Positions 17,476-26,301 of a DNA stretch of 48,616 nt are shown here, piece by piece. Numbering within the stretch: position 1 is the first letter of the stretch; each line of letters starts with the position of its first letter. Under the pieces are notes generated by a model. It was not told where the DNA came from. It saw only the letters and a program-made list of their open reading frames with translations, and did not search any database. Source of the stretch: Candidatus Lindowbacteria bacterium RIFCSPLOWO2_12_FULL_62_27 (GTDB lineage: Bacteria; Lindowbacteria; 2-12-FULL-62-27); contig MFPR01000009.1 of the NCBI GenBank assembly GCA_001784175.1, positions 1 through 48,616 of the forward strand, given 5' to 3'. The translations under genes and the position numbers were made by a program.

Positions 17476-18398
17476 GACACGCCGCCCGTCAATTTCAGGA
17501 ATATCTCCTCCAAGCTCGGCGCCGTCTGCGAAAGCTCGAGCATCGTCCAGCCTTCCGACACGGCCAGACGGAAAACACGTTCCCGCAGGTCCTCGGCGGC
17601 GTCGACCTCGGCGCGCACGAGGCCGTCTTCGAGACGGGTGCGAACGGCCGACACGCCCGGAACTTCGGTGATCTTCCGCCGGACGGCCGATTCGTCGGCT
17701 TTGACGGTCACCTTCAGCCCGCCCGGCCCGGCATGGCGCCGGCGCAGGTCCTCCATCGTGCCGTCCGCCACGATCCGGCCGGACGAAATGATGATGACGC
17801 GGGAACTCACCGCCTGCACCTCGGACAGAATGTGCGTCGAGAGGATGACCGTCTTTTCCTTTCCCAGCGCCGACACGAGCGCCCGGACCTCCACGACCTG
17901 CGACGGGTCGAGCCCGCTCGTGGGCTCGTCCAGAATCAGCAGGTCCGGATCATGCACGATGGCCTGCGCAATCCCGACCCTCTGCCGGAAACCCTTCGAG
18001 AGCTCCCCGATGTCCTTTCCCAGCACGCGCCCAAGATCGCACGATTCGATGGCGCGCTCCACACCGGCCCGGAGCGACTGGCCGGACAGACCCCTCAGGC
18101 TTCCAATGAAATTCAAATATTCCAAAACGGACATATCCGGATACAGAGGCGTGCTCTCGGGCAGATACCCCACGCGCTTGCGGACCTCGAGACTGCCGGA
18201 CACGACATCGTGCCCGGCCACGGTCGCCGCGCCGGCCGTCGGCGGGAGATATCCGGTCAGCATCCGCATCGTCGTGGTTTTGCCGGCGCCGTTGGGGCCC
18301 AGAAATCCGACGATCTCGCCGCGCTGGATCGAAAACGTCACGCCGTCGACGGCGGGTTCCGCGCCGTATACCTTTGTGAGCGCCGTTGCCTCAATCAT
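17472..18398 (-). CDS. ABC transporter ATPase (GldA-like)
   Basis: 308 residues. Walker A GPNGAGKTT (34-42), signature LSKGFRQR (133-140), Walker B LLILDEP (153-159) and the switch His in ILSTH are all present. The C-terminal extension of about 85 residues (KVTVKADESAVRRKITEVPG) is typical of ATPases working with ABC-2 permeases such as GldA. It starts 39 bp after the LysM/TPR gene and overlaps the permease by 4 bp. All key residues are intact. Confidence 0.93.
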   Translation of the reverse strand: MIEATALTKVYGAEPAVDGVTFSIQRGEIVGFLGPNGAGKTTTMRMLTGYLPPTAGAATVAGHDVVSGSLEVRKRVGYLPESTPLYPDMSVLEYLNFIGSLRGLSGQSLRAGVERAIESCDLGRVLGKDIGELSKGFRQRVGIAQAIVHDPDLLILDEPTSGLDPSQVVEVRALVSALGKEKTVILSTHILSEVQAVSSRVIIISSGRIVADGTMEDLRRRHAGPGGLKVTVKADESAVRRKITEVPGVSAVRTRLEDGLVRAEVDAAEDLRERVFRLAVSEGWTMLELSQTAPSLEEIFLKLTGGVS

Positions 18399-18437
18399 GG
18401 TTCCGGAAGTTCCACCGGTTTCTCTGGGGAGAGAGGA

Positions 18438-20534
18438 TTAGAGCGCGTCCAGCTCGCGCTCGGACAGCGTGGCCCACCGCGTCCTCGGGGCCAGCTTGAT
18501 CGAGTCAATAAAATGGAAGAAGGCTTTGTCCTTGTCGGCCAGCGCCTGGTAGACCTTGCCGATGTGAAAATGCACCGCCGCGCGCGCCGGAAGGTCCTCC
18601 ACCGGGATGCGCCGGTGCGCTTCGTGCAGCGCGTCCAGCGCGGCCGCGTAGGCGGTCCGCACGAAGTGGATCCAGCCCAGCGTGTCGAGATAGTAGCCCC
18701 GGCCCTGCGGGTCGATGGCGATGGCCCGCTCCACCAGCTTTTCGGCGTCGTCCAGATTCTTTTTTTCCTCGGCGTACAGATACGCGAGTCCGTTCATCGC
18801 GTCGGCGTTGTCCGGATACACGTTCAGCGCCTCCTTGTAGGCCATCTCGGCCTCGCCCGGTTTGCCGGCGCGCCGAAGGTCCTTGGCGCGGTCCAGCGCC
18901 TGCCGGGCGGCCTCGGCGCTGACTTTCGTCTGCTTGTCGGCGATGGCGTCCCGTTGAATGGAGGCGGTTTTCTTCATGAGATCAGCGTAGTCCCGCTTGA
19001 GCTCGTTCAGGCTCTCATCCTTTTTCCGCGTTTCCTCCCGCAGACGCGCCAGCTCCTTCGTCGTCGTGTCGAGGCGCCAGGTATATTCGTCCCGCGCTTT
19101 CACGAGTTCCGAATCGTAATAGATTTTGACCAGCGCGATCTGCGCGTCGAACGCGTCGCGCATTTTCTGGAGCGTTTCGGACAGCGCGGCGTTCTGCTTT
19201 TCCAGCGTCTCCATCTTTTGCTTGTGCGCCCACAGTTGCGCGTCCAGCTCCGCGGCCCGTGCCTGCATCGCTTTCGAACGCTCGGCCGCGTCGGTCAGGC
19301 CCTCGAGCTGCGAGAGCATGGAGAGATTCTTGTCCTTGATTTCTTTCAGCCGCGTGGTCTGCTCGATCAGCTCTTGCTTGAGACGCGCGTTCTGCTGCTT
19401 CTCCGCTTCGAGCTGTGCCTTCAAAATCTCGAGTTGCTTTTCGATCACCTTCTGCGCGCGAACGTCCCGCTGAAGCTCCAGAAGCCTGGTCTGGAGCGCG
19501 TCGTAGCCTTCGGACCGCTCGTCGACCCATTTCTGGATCGAGCCCACCGCCTGCTCCATCGCGTCCGACGGCAGCGGCTGCCAGCCCGGCGATTCGGGCG
19601 GCGCGGCGGGAGGAGAAGGCGGGGCGGGCGCGGACGGAGGAAGCCGTGTTTTCGGAGGCGCGGCGTGCGCCCATTCGGATGCCGGCGGGGGCGCTGTCGG
19701 AAGCTCTGACTTGGATTTCCTTCCGGGAATCCGCACTTTCTGGCCGACGTCCAAAGTATAGGGAGGCGGAATCTTGTTGTATTTCGCCAGCTCCTTGTAC
19801 CGGTCCGTGGAACCCAGGAGCGCCTTGGCGATCTTCGAGAGGCTGTCGCCCTTCTTGACGACGTAGACCGCCTCTTCCGGCTCGCCCGTGACCGACGGCG
19901 CCGCCGGGATGGCGACGGGCTCGTGGGACACGGGCGACTCCGGCGGCCGGTGGTCCGGCTCATGTTTCTCCGCTTTCGACGGCGCCGGTGTTGCGATTGC
20001 GCGCTCCGCCGCCACCGGGAGCGTTGGCGAGGCCGGCGCCTCCACGCCCGGCAGACGCTGCTGCGCAATCTTGGCGGCGATGCTGCCCTTGTGGTTTTCG
20101 ATCAGGTAGCTCCAGACTTTCCGCGCCTCGGCGCCGTCGCCCATTTCGGTGAGAACCGATCCGAGCTGCAACAGCGCGTCCGGAACGGCGGACGCGGCCG
20201 GATAGCGACGCGCCAGCTCTTCATACCCCCCACGCGCCGCCGCCAGATCCCCCATCTTGTGATGGGCGCTCGCGATCGAAAACATCGCCTCCGACGCCAG
20301 CACGTGTTCGGGATGATTTTCGGATACCAGTTGGAATACGCTGATGGCGCTGGCATACGCGCCCCGGCGGAAATACTCGTTCCCCTTCTCGTACAACGCC
20401 GACACCGGATCGAACGGCTCCCCCCGGGCCGCCGCCATGCCCGCACCCGGCGCCAGGAGCGCGATGGCCGCAACCAGAGCGGCGACACGGATTATCCGAA
20501 GCGGGACATCAACAGAGTTCGACATCGTTGGCAT
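18438..20534 (-). CDS. Secreted TPR/LysM/coiled-coil protein
   Basis: 698 residues (ATG 20534, or 20525). A signal peptide (cleavage near GMAAA) precedes N-terminal TPRs of the YbgF type (about 43-165). A LysM domain (about 224-275; VKKGDSLSKIAKALLG and DVGQKVRIPG) should bind peptidoglycan. A Pro/Ala-rich linker is followed by a long coiled coil (about 335-545; IEKQLEILKAQLEAEKQQ) and a C-terminal TPR block (about 555-690). It is probably an envelope scaffold. It is first in the operon with the Gld-type ABC genes, only 39 bp ahead of the ATPase gene, which suggests a shared envelope job. Confidence 0.85.
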   Translation of the reverse strand: MPTMSNSVDVPLRIIRVAALVAAIALLAPGAGMAAARGEPFDPVSALYEKGNEYFRRGAYASAISVFQLVSENHPEHVLASEAMFSIASAHHKMGDLAAARGGYEELARRYPAASAVPDALLQLGSVLTEMGDGAEARKVWSYLIENHKGSIAAKIAQQRLPGVEAPASPTLPVAAERAIATPAPSKAEKHEPDHRPPESPVSHEPVAIPAAPSVTGEPEEAVYVVKKGDSLSKIAKALLGSTDRYKELAKYNKIPPPYTLDVGQKVRIPGRKSKSELPTAPPPASEWAHAAPPKTRLPPSAPAPPSPPAAPPESPGWQPLPSDAMEQAVGSIQKWVDERSEGYDALQTRLLELQRDVRAQKVIEKQLEILKAQLEAEKQQNARLKQELIEQTTRLKEIKDKNLSMLSQLEGLTDAAERSKAMQARAAELDAQLWAHKQKMETLEKQNAALSETLQKMRDAFDAQIALVKIYYDSELVKARDEYTWRLDTTTKELARLREETRKKDESLNELKRDYADLMKKTASIQRDAIADKQTKVSAEAARQALDRAKDLRRAGKPGEAEMAYKEALNVYPDNADAMNGLAYLYAEEKKNLDDAEKLVERAIAIDPQGRGYYLDTLGWIHFVRTAYAAALDALHEAHRRIPVEDLPARAAVHFHIGKVYQALADKDKAFFHFIDSIKLAPRTRWATLSERELDAL

Positions 20535-20540
20535 ACGGAT

Positions 20541-20573
20541 TTTATAATTACGTTAGACGTTTTTGGTTGTCAA
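20541..20573 (-). promoter_or_regulatory. Candidate promoter for the LysM/ABC operon
   Basis: On the minus strand a perfect TTGACA (complement of 20568-20573) is followed by an AT-rich block TAATTATAAAAT ending next to the start codon region. The exact -10 hexamer is ambiguous: TAATTA at 17 bp spacing or TATAAA at 21. Transcription would begin very close to the ATG at 20534 or 20525. Found by eye. Confidence 0.35.
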
Positions 20574-20657
20574 CAGGCGAGGGTGCTTGCAAATCCATGT
20601 TCGCTCAACTAGCGTTCAAACGGACGGTGGAGGGACAAACACAGGAGGGTGTCTGCG

Positions 20658-23600
20658 ATGAACCAACTCTCAAGAGGTGAATATCAGATTTCACTCAGTT
20701 CACTGATGGCGCTGTTTTTTGTCTTTGTTTCCGCAGCTCACCCCGGACCCGTCCATGCCGTTTCAGGGTTCCAAGGAGTGGCTTATGAGCGGAAGGCGGA
20801 CGGAAGCATCGGCCCCACGATCGCCGGCGTGGCGATCAAGTTCGTCAGCGAGAACGGACAGGTGACGAAGACCGCGACGACGAACAGCACGGGATTCTAC
20901 CGCGTGGATCTTGATGTGGCCCGATATGGGGTGACGGCGGCACATCCGGATTATGAGAGCTATTCGTCCGCGCCGGGATTTTTTGTGGTCACGGCCGGGT
21001 CCTATCAAACGGGAAACATCTTTCTGAAAAAGGCCGCGTCGACGTCCGCCGGTTTGAAAATCACCGGCGGCGCCCAACTGATCGGGCATACGGACCTCAT
21101 CAACTCGGTCGCCTTTTCTCCCGACGGGCGGCTCCTGGCCAGCGGGAGCATGGACCGGACCGTGAAACTCTGGGACGTTCAAACCAACGCCTGCCTTCGC
21201 ACGCTGACTTTGCACACAAGCTGGGTAAGGTCGGTCGCGTTTTCCCCGGACGGAAAGCTCCTGGCCAGCGCGAGCGACGACAAGACCGTCCGGCTCTGGG
21301 ACCCGCAGACGGGCGCGCCGGTGCGCGTTCTGTCCGGGCACTACAGCGGCGTCTTAGCCGTCGCGTTTTCGCCGGATGGCCGCACGCTGGTCAGCCTTAG
21401 TCCGGTCAACAGGGGCGAACTCATCGTGTGGGACGTTCAGAGCGGCGCCCTCGTCAAGAGGATCGCCGTCAACCACACGAGCATGGTCCGCACGCTGGCC
21501 TTCTCGCCGGACGGCAAGACCGTGGTGACGGCCGGCGGCAGTCCCAACGGGCCCGGCGAAAACAAGGTCTGGGACATTCAAACGGGAACGTCGAGCAAGA
21601 CCCTCACAGACACCGCCGGGTTTGACGAGGCCGTCGCGTTCTCGCCCGACGCCGCCCTCCTGGCCGGCGCCGGCGGCATCTATGACAATGCGCTGACCGT
21701 CTGGGACGCCAAGACCTACCAGGCGCCGCCGGTCATGGTTCTGCCTCAAGTGGACCCGAGCGGAACGAAGAACGGACTGAAATCGGTGGCGTTTTCCGGC
21801 GACGGCAAACTCGTCGGTGTCGGAGGCGCCGTCGTTCGATTGTATGAGCGGGCGACCTGGAAGTCCGCATTGTACTTGTATCCCGAACACGGCGTCACGC
21901 ACACGCTGGCGTTTTGCCCGACGCGCCTCATGGTGGCGACGGCCGGCGCCAAGAAACTTCCGCTGGACAAGTACGCGATTCAGTTGTGGGTGCTCTCCTC
22001 CGGCGACGCGCCTCCCCCGCCGCCACCCGGATTGACGCTCGTTTCCAAGCATTTCTTCGGAGGCATGGGCGACCAGGCGGGGACCGGCATCTCCGCGCTG
22101 GGTGGCGCCGTTTATCTCTCCGGATACGACAATGCGGCCTACAACGGCCAGTCGATGGCCGTCGCCTTTGCGAATCCTCCGGCGGCCAATCCCCTTTGGA
22201 GCGCGCGCTGGCCGAACCAGAGCGGGTCTCCGCGGCCGGGCATGGAAAATTTTTCGGGCGTGTCGGCGTCGGACGCGGGCGCTTTTTTTGCGGGCATGAG
22301 CTGGACGCAGACGACAGATCGCGTCGGCGACAAGGAGAGCAAGAGCGTTCTGGTGAAGTTCCCGCTGAACGGCCCGACCGGCCGGGAGGTCGGCGGGGCC
22401 GACTGGGTCGCCAAGCCGGCGTTTTTTCCGAATTATTGGGGCTGGGAGTCGTTGAACGCGTCGCTGGTTTCGAAGGAAGGCAACAGCACGTTCATTTATG
22501 TCACCGGCGCGGCGCAGACCAACGGCGCGAACAACACGGCGGTGCTGGCCAAGTATGACGCCGCCGGCAAACACGTATGGCGGCTGGATCTGGGAGATCA
22601 TGGTCCTTACAAGAACAGCCGGGGGTACAGTCTCGCGATCGCAAACGGCCGGGTCTATATCGGCGGGATGAGTCACTATCCGTACACGGACCCAGCGACG
22701 GTTCGGGCGGGTCTCTGGACCTGCGACTTTTCCGGCGGCGGGAAACTCGCCTATGGCCTGTCGCGGTCGATGGGAAGCGAGCGGCCGGTTGCGGTGGCGG
22801 CGTCCGGCAGCAGCGTTTATCTGGCGATGGGGATCGACAACGGCCCCAATGGCGGGGTGGACGCGGTGGTCCAGAAGTACGATTTCAGCAAGACCAATTA
22901 TCTGGGATGGAACAAAACTTATGGCGGCCCGGGCGACGACATTCCGTACGGGCTGGCCGCGGACGACAAGCGGGTGTACGGCGTCGGCGAGACGAAGGAC
23001 AACCTGACGCAGGGCCGGGCTTCCGTGCTGGTCGAGATCGACGCCGCCGACGGAACGCGTTTGACGACGACGCGCTACGATGGAGACCGGGACGACGTCG
23101 CCAGAGGCGTGGCGGTCGCCGAATCCGACATCTATGTGGTCGGCGAGTCGAGAAGTTCCGGCGGGGCGGCGGGAAATGCGTCGGGACAGAGCGATCTCAT
23201 GCTCCTGCGCTACAAGGCCGGCGCGGCGCCGCCGAAGATTCTCCCGCCGGTCGCGGACGCCGGCCCGGACCAGACGGTGGAGTGTGACAGTTACATCGGC
23301 ACGCGCGTCCAGCTCGACGGCTCGATGTCCCGGGACCCGCAGGGCCGGACTCTGACCTACGCGTGGAAGTGGCCGCTGGGCAGCGCAACGGGCGTGAGGC
23401 CTTCGGTGCGCCTGCCGATGGGCCGGCATGTGATTGTCCTGACGGTCAATAACGGCGCTCTCTCCGCGGCGGACAGCGTGGTCATTCTCATCCGGGACTC
23501 GACGCCGCCCGTATTTCGCAGGCTCTCTGTCAATCCCAGCGAGTTGTGGCCGCCCAATAACAAGCCTGTCCTGGTCCGCGCAGACGCCATCGATGTCTTC

Positions 23601-23903
23601 GACAGTTGCACGCCCCGGCCGAGAATCGCGCTGGTCTCGATCAAAACCGGCCCGCCGCACCCGGGCGCCAAAGGGCCGTACGTTTCGGAGGCCCTCTACG
23701 GCACGGACGACCGGGCCTTCAAACTTCTGGCGGCCAAGAACACGACCGGCGATTCGAGAACCTACACGATCGTCTACCGGGCGACGGACAACGCGCGCAA
23801 TTCCTCCTACGATACGGCGCTTGTGGTGGTGCCGCATTCGAAGGGCAAGAGCGACAAGCCGGACGCGGGAGGTTCTGTTGGGGGAGGATCAAAAAAGAAG
23901 TAG
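20658..23903 (+). CDS. Secreted WD40/PKD multidomain protein
   Basis: 1081 residues. After a signal peptide (cleavage near VHAVSG) comes a carboxypeptidase-regulatory-like beta-sandwich (about 37-125; GFYRVDLDVARYGVTAAHPD). Then follows a WD40 propeller (about 145-465) with repeats such as INSVAFSPDGRLLASGSMD and VKLWD. A PPPPPPG linker leads to a second repeat region (about 480-855) resembling beta-propeller SBBP-type repeats (GGPGDDIPYGLA). Next are a PKD domain (VADAGPDQTVE) and a C-terminal beta domain with the LWPPNNKPVLV motif. ATG 20658 is preferred over GTG 20649 because the GGAGGG at 20644 fits only the later start. No catalytic residues were recognised; a surface-exposed scaffold is likely. 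The long antisense frame here is a shadow. Confidence 0.88.
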   Translation: MNQLSRGEYQISLSSLMALFFVFVSAAHPGPVHAVSGFQGVAYERKADGSIGPTIAGVAIKFVSENGQVTKTATTNSTGFYRVDLDVARYGVTAAHPDYESYSSAPGFFVVTAGSYQTGNIFLKKAASTSAGLKITGGAQLIGHTDLINSVAFSPDGRLLASGSMDRTVKLWDVQTNACLRTLTLHTSWVRSVAFSPDGKLLASASDDKTVRLWDPQTGAPVRVLSGHYSGVLAVAFSPDGRTLVSLSPVNRGELIVWDVQSGALVKRIAVNHTSMVRTLAFSPDGKTVVTAGGSPNGPGENKVWDIQTGTSSKTLTDTAGFDEAVAFSPDAALLAGAGGIYDNALTVWDAKTYQAPPVMVLPQVDPSGTKNGLKSVAFSGDGKLVGVGGAVVRLYERATWKSALYLYPEHGVTHTLAFCPTRLMVATAGAKKLPLDKYAIQLWVLSSGDAPPPPPPGLTLVSKHFFGGMGDQAGTGISALGGAVYLSGYDNAAYNGQSMAVAFANPPAANPLWSARWPNQSGSPRPGMENFSGVSASDAGAFFAGMSWTQTTDRVGDKESKSVLVKFPLNGPTGREVGGADWVAKPAFFPNYWGWESLNASLVSKEGNSTFIYVTGAAQTNGANNTAVLAKYDAAGKHVWRLDLGDHGPYKNSRGYSLAIANGRVYIGGMSHYPYTDPATVRAGLWTCDFSGGGKLAYGLSRSMGSERPVAVAASGSSVYLAMGIDNGPNGGVDAVVQKYDFSKTNYLGWNKTYGGPGDDIPYGLAADDKRVYGVGETKDNLTQGRASVLVEIDAADGTRLTTTRYDGDRDDVARGVAVAESDIYVVGESRSSGGAAGNASGQSDLMLLRYKAGAAPPKILPPVADAGPDQTVECDSYIGTRVQLDGSMSRDPQGRTLTYAWKWPLGSATGVRPSVRLPMGRHVIVLTVNNGALSAADSVVILIRDSTPPVFRRLSVNPSELWPPNNKPVLVRADAIDVFDSCTPRPRIALVSIKTGPPHPGAKGPYVSEALYGTDDRAFKLLAAKNTTGDSRTYTIVYRATDNARNSSYDTALVVVPHSKGKSDKPDAGGSVGGGSKKK

Positions 23904-23919
23904 TTAAAGTCCGGGCGCA

Positions 23920-24966
23920 ATGGAAAAGGCCGTCCTGACGAATTCAATTTCCTTTCCATCCCTGTTCGATCAAGCGTTGCGGAGACGAAAAGATCTTTTC
24001 GAAAGCCTCCACGCGGAGGGAACCAACGCCTATCGGCTGTTTCACGGCATCGCCGAAGGCCTGCCGGGCCTGACGATCGACCGGTATGGATCATTGATTT
24101 TATTGCAAACGTTTCGCGAGGAACTTTCACCCGCGGAATGGGATGCGATTGAAACCACACTGCGTGAAAACATTCCCGGCCCCGTCGTAATCGCGTACAA
24201 CCACCGCGGCCGGCCGAAAGCCGCCGCAGCCCGGTCTTTTGAAGGGCGGCATCGACCCCGGCCGGAATCGTCGGCCGATCTCAGGTGCCGGGAGTTCGGG
24301 CTGGAATATCTGATCCGCGCGCGGCATCGGGGGATGGACCCCTGGCTTTTTCTCGATCTGCGCGCCGGCCGCAGATACATTCGAAAAACCGTCAGGGGCC
24401 TCAGCGTTCTGAACTTGTTTGCGTACACGTGCGCGGCCGGGATCTCTGCGGCGTCCGGCGGCGCAACCGATGTTTGGAATGTCGACTTTGCGTCGTCCAG
24501 TCTCAAGATCGGCCGGCAAAACGCGGTTCTCAATGATATCGGGGACGACCAATTTCGAATCATCGAGGAGGATTGTCTGCCGGTCATGCGCCAACTGGCC
24601 GGATTGCCGCCCGGCGTTCGCCGGAGCCTGAAGAGGAAATTCCGGAAATTCAAACCCCGCCTGTTTGATCTGGTCGTTCTCGATCCGCCGGCGTGGTCCA
24701 AGGGCCCGTTCGGAGCGGTGGACGTCGCCCGGGACTATCCGAGTTTGTTCAAACCGGCGGTTCTGGCCGCCAAGCCTGCCGGAGGACGTATCATGGCGAC
24801 CCACCATCTGCCCTCGATCAAAATCGATTCCTGGATAGACATGCTCAAGCGCTGCGCGGCCAAGGCGGGAAGACCGATTCGGTCCGTCGAGCCGATTGCG
24901 CCGGAGAGCGACTTTCCTTCGTTTGACGGTCATCACCCATTAAAGATTGTGGTTTTCGAAGTTTAA
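23920..24966 (+). CDS. Class I SAM-dependent methyltransferase, RlmI/RlmK-like
   Basis: 348 residues. The catalytic domain shows NLFAYTCAAGISAASGGA (SAM motif I), NVDFASSSL (motif II) and LDPPAWSKG (motif IV, typical of 23S rRNA m5C/m2G methyltransferases of COG1092). The N-terminal part (HGIAEGLPGLTIDRYGS) matches the RNA-binding segment preceding the catalytic domain, but the usual N-terminal PUA domain is missing, so the protein is shorter than RlmI. It starts 16 bp after the WD40 gene and is convergent with the antiporter gene. The likely substrate is rRNA, but the exact base is not inferable. Confidence 0.85.
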   Translation: MEKAVLTNSISFPSLFDQALRRRKDLFESLHAEGTNAYRLFHGIAEGLPGLTIDRYGSLILLQTFREELSPAEWDAIETTLRENIPGPVVIAYNHRGRPKAAAARSFEGRHRPRPESSADLRCREFGLEYLIRARHRGMDPWLFLDLRAGRRYIRKTVRGLSVLNLFAYTCAAGISAASGGATDVWNVDFASSSLKIGRQNAVLNDIGDDQFRIIEEDCLPVMRQLAGLPPGVRRSLKRKFRKFKPRLFDLVVLDPPAWSKGPFGAVDVARDYPSLFKPAVLAAKPAGGRIMATHHLPSIKIDSWIDMLKRCAAKAGRPIRSVEPIAPESDFPSFDGHHPLKIVVFEV

Positions 24967-24981
24967 ATTCGAGAGGGGATT

Positions 24982-26148
24982 TTATTTTGTGGTGACTTCC
25001 CCGTTCCCATTGGTTTCCACAATGTCTTCCGAATGCAAAGGCATGAACCATTTCTGGGCGATGAAGGTCGGGATGACCGCGCTGGCGACGACCACGCCGA
25101 CCAGGACGGAATATTGAACTTGATCGATGTATCCCGATGTCAGGCCGAAGACGCTGGAAATCGTGCCGAAGGTCAGGCCCGTGCTCATGAGGAGGGTCGA
25201 ATACATGCTCCCGTTGGGAATGTACTTTTTCGCCAGAAAATACACGCCGACAAATTTGCCAGCGATTTTAACGGCGAAGAGAGCGGCAAAAAGTCCAAGG
25301 GACGAATAAATCACCGCGACGGAGATTTTCATTCCGCCGACGATGAAAAAGACAGGCGTGACGATGGCGTAGGCGACGGTTCTCATCCGGTCGCGCACAA
25401 CTTTGGTTTTTCGGTGCTCCCTGAAATGTTTGGACATCAAGAGTCCGAGCACGAATGCGGGCAGAACGGCGTGACCTTCGCCGAGCTTGGCGAAATAGAT
25501 GAAAACGAGAAGGATCAGAAAAAAATATTTGATCTCCGGCTCGATGACCTTGTTGGCCAGCCTGGGATTCCGCAGGATGTAGAGTGAGAATTTGTCCACC
25601 AGAAAAATCACCGCCGCGGATACCGCGATGAAGACCAGCGTATAGAGCGTGGGTTTGACGAACAGGACGGACAGCGCCAGGGCCGTGCCCATGTCGGTCA
25701 CGAACGTCGCGGCCATGAGGAGCTTGCCGATTTCCGTCGAGGTCAGACCCGTTTCCACCAGCACCGAATAGACGACAGCCAGGGATGTGGTGGAAAGAGC
25801 CGTGCCGGCAATCAATGACGCGCGGTAACTCCAGCCGGCGACGTAATACGCGTAAAGCGCGGTCGCCAGGAACGGCACGAGGAATGAAAACGTGCCGATC
25901 AGCATGCTCGCTTTGAATTTTTCTTTCATCAGGATCGTGTCGATTTCCGCGCCGGCCAGGAAGGTCAAAATAATGCCGCCAAATCCCGCAAGATACAGCA
26001 TCCATTCCTGGACCCCAAGGCCAAAATTCCCGGCCATCGTGCCAAGCAGGATTTCGACGATTGCCACCGATACGCCAAACCGAAGGGAAATCAAACTGGC
26101 CAGAAAAATCATCGCCCCGATGACGAGGGGAACAATGTCAGCTTGCAC
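24982..26148 (-). CDS. Cation/proton antiporter (CPA2-type)
   Basis: About 388 residues with 12-13 membrane helices. The Na+/H+ exchanger fold is indicated by FLAGAEIDTILMKEKFK, ALSTTSLAVVYSVLVETGL and TFVTDMGTALALSVLF; the Asp in VTDMGT is at the family ion-binding position. Kef/NapA-type regulatory domains are absent, so it is a bare membrane unit. The GTG at 26148 is chosen because AGGAGG lies just upstream; the ATG at 26175 precedes that site. It lies 153 bp after kup on the same strand, and that gap contains a structured leader. Probably exchanges Na+ (or K+/Li+) for H+. Confidence 0.88.
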   Translation of the reverse strand: MQADIVPLVIGAMIFLASLISLRFGVSVAIVEILLGTMAGNFGLGVQEWMLYLAGFGGIILTFLAGAEIDTILMKEKFKASMLIGTFSFLVPFLATALYAYYVAGWSYRASLIAGTALSTTSLAVVYSVLVETGLTSTEIGKLLMAATFVTDMGTALALSVLFVKPTLYTLVFIAVSAAVIFLVDKFSLYILRNPRLANKVIEPEIKYFFLILLVFIYFAKLGEGHAVLPAFVLGLLMSKHFREHRKTKVVRDRMRTVAYAIVTPVFFIVGGMKISVAVIYSSLGLFAALFAVKIAGKFVGVYFLAKKYIPNGSMYSTLLMSTGLTFGTISSVFGLTSGYIDQVQYSVLVGVVVASAVIPTFIAQKWFMPLHSEDIVETNGNGEVTTK

Positions 26149-26174
26149 GGTAACCTCCTGATCTCTAAAAGTCA

Positions 26175-26235
26175 TTGCATGTGGTAGGAGTCATCAGCCG
26201 GTAGGGGCGGTTAAGGCGAACTCCATCGCCTGCAC
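26175..26235 (-). promoter_or_regulatory. Structured leader of the antiporter, candidate Na+/Li+ riboswitch
   Basis: On the minus strand GGAGT (26224-26220) pairs with ACTCC (26191-26187) around a core containing TTCGCCTTAACCGCC and CTACCGGCTGATGACTCC, with a possible inner GCC/GGC pair. From memory this core resembles the nhaA-I or DUF1646 cation riboswitches (Li+ or Na+ sensors), which lie upstream of cation antiporters, as this one does. The AGGAGG of the antiporter gene follows about 25 nt downstream. I could not run a covariance search, so class assignment is tentative. Confidence 0.55.
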
Positions 26236-26301
26236 ATCTGACAGCACGTATCTTATCCGCTTTGCTTCCCCGGCGCAAGAAAATTTTTGCAGCGGCCCCT
26301 C

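Noticed and set aside
21354-23837. 827-codon open frame antisense to the WD40 protein
   Set aside because: It mirrors the repeats of the real gene on the opposite strand, has Arg/Gly/His-rich composition without any domain, and lacks a ribosome site.
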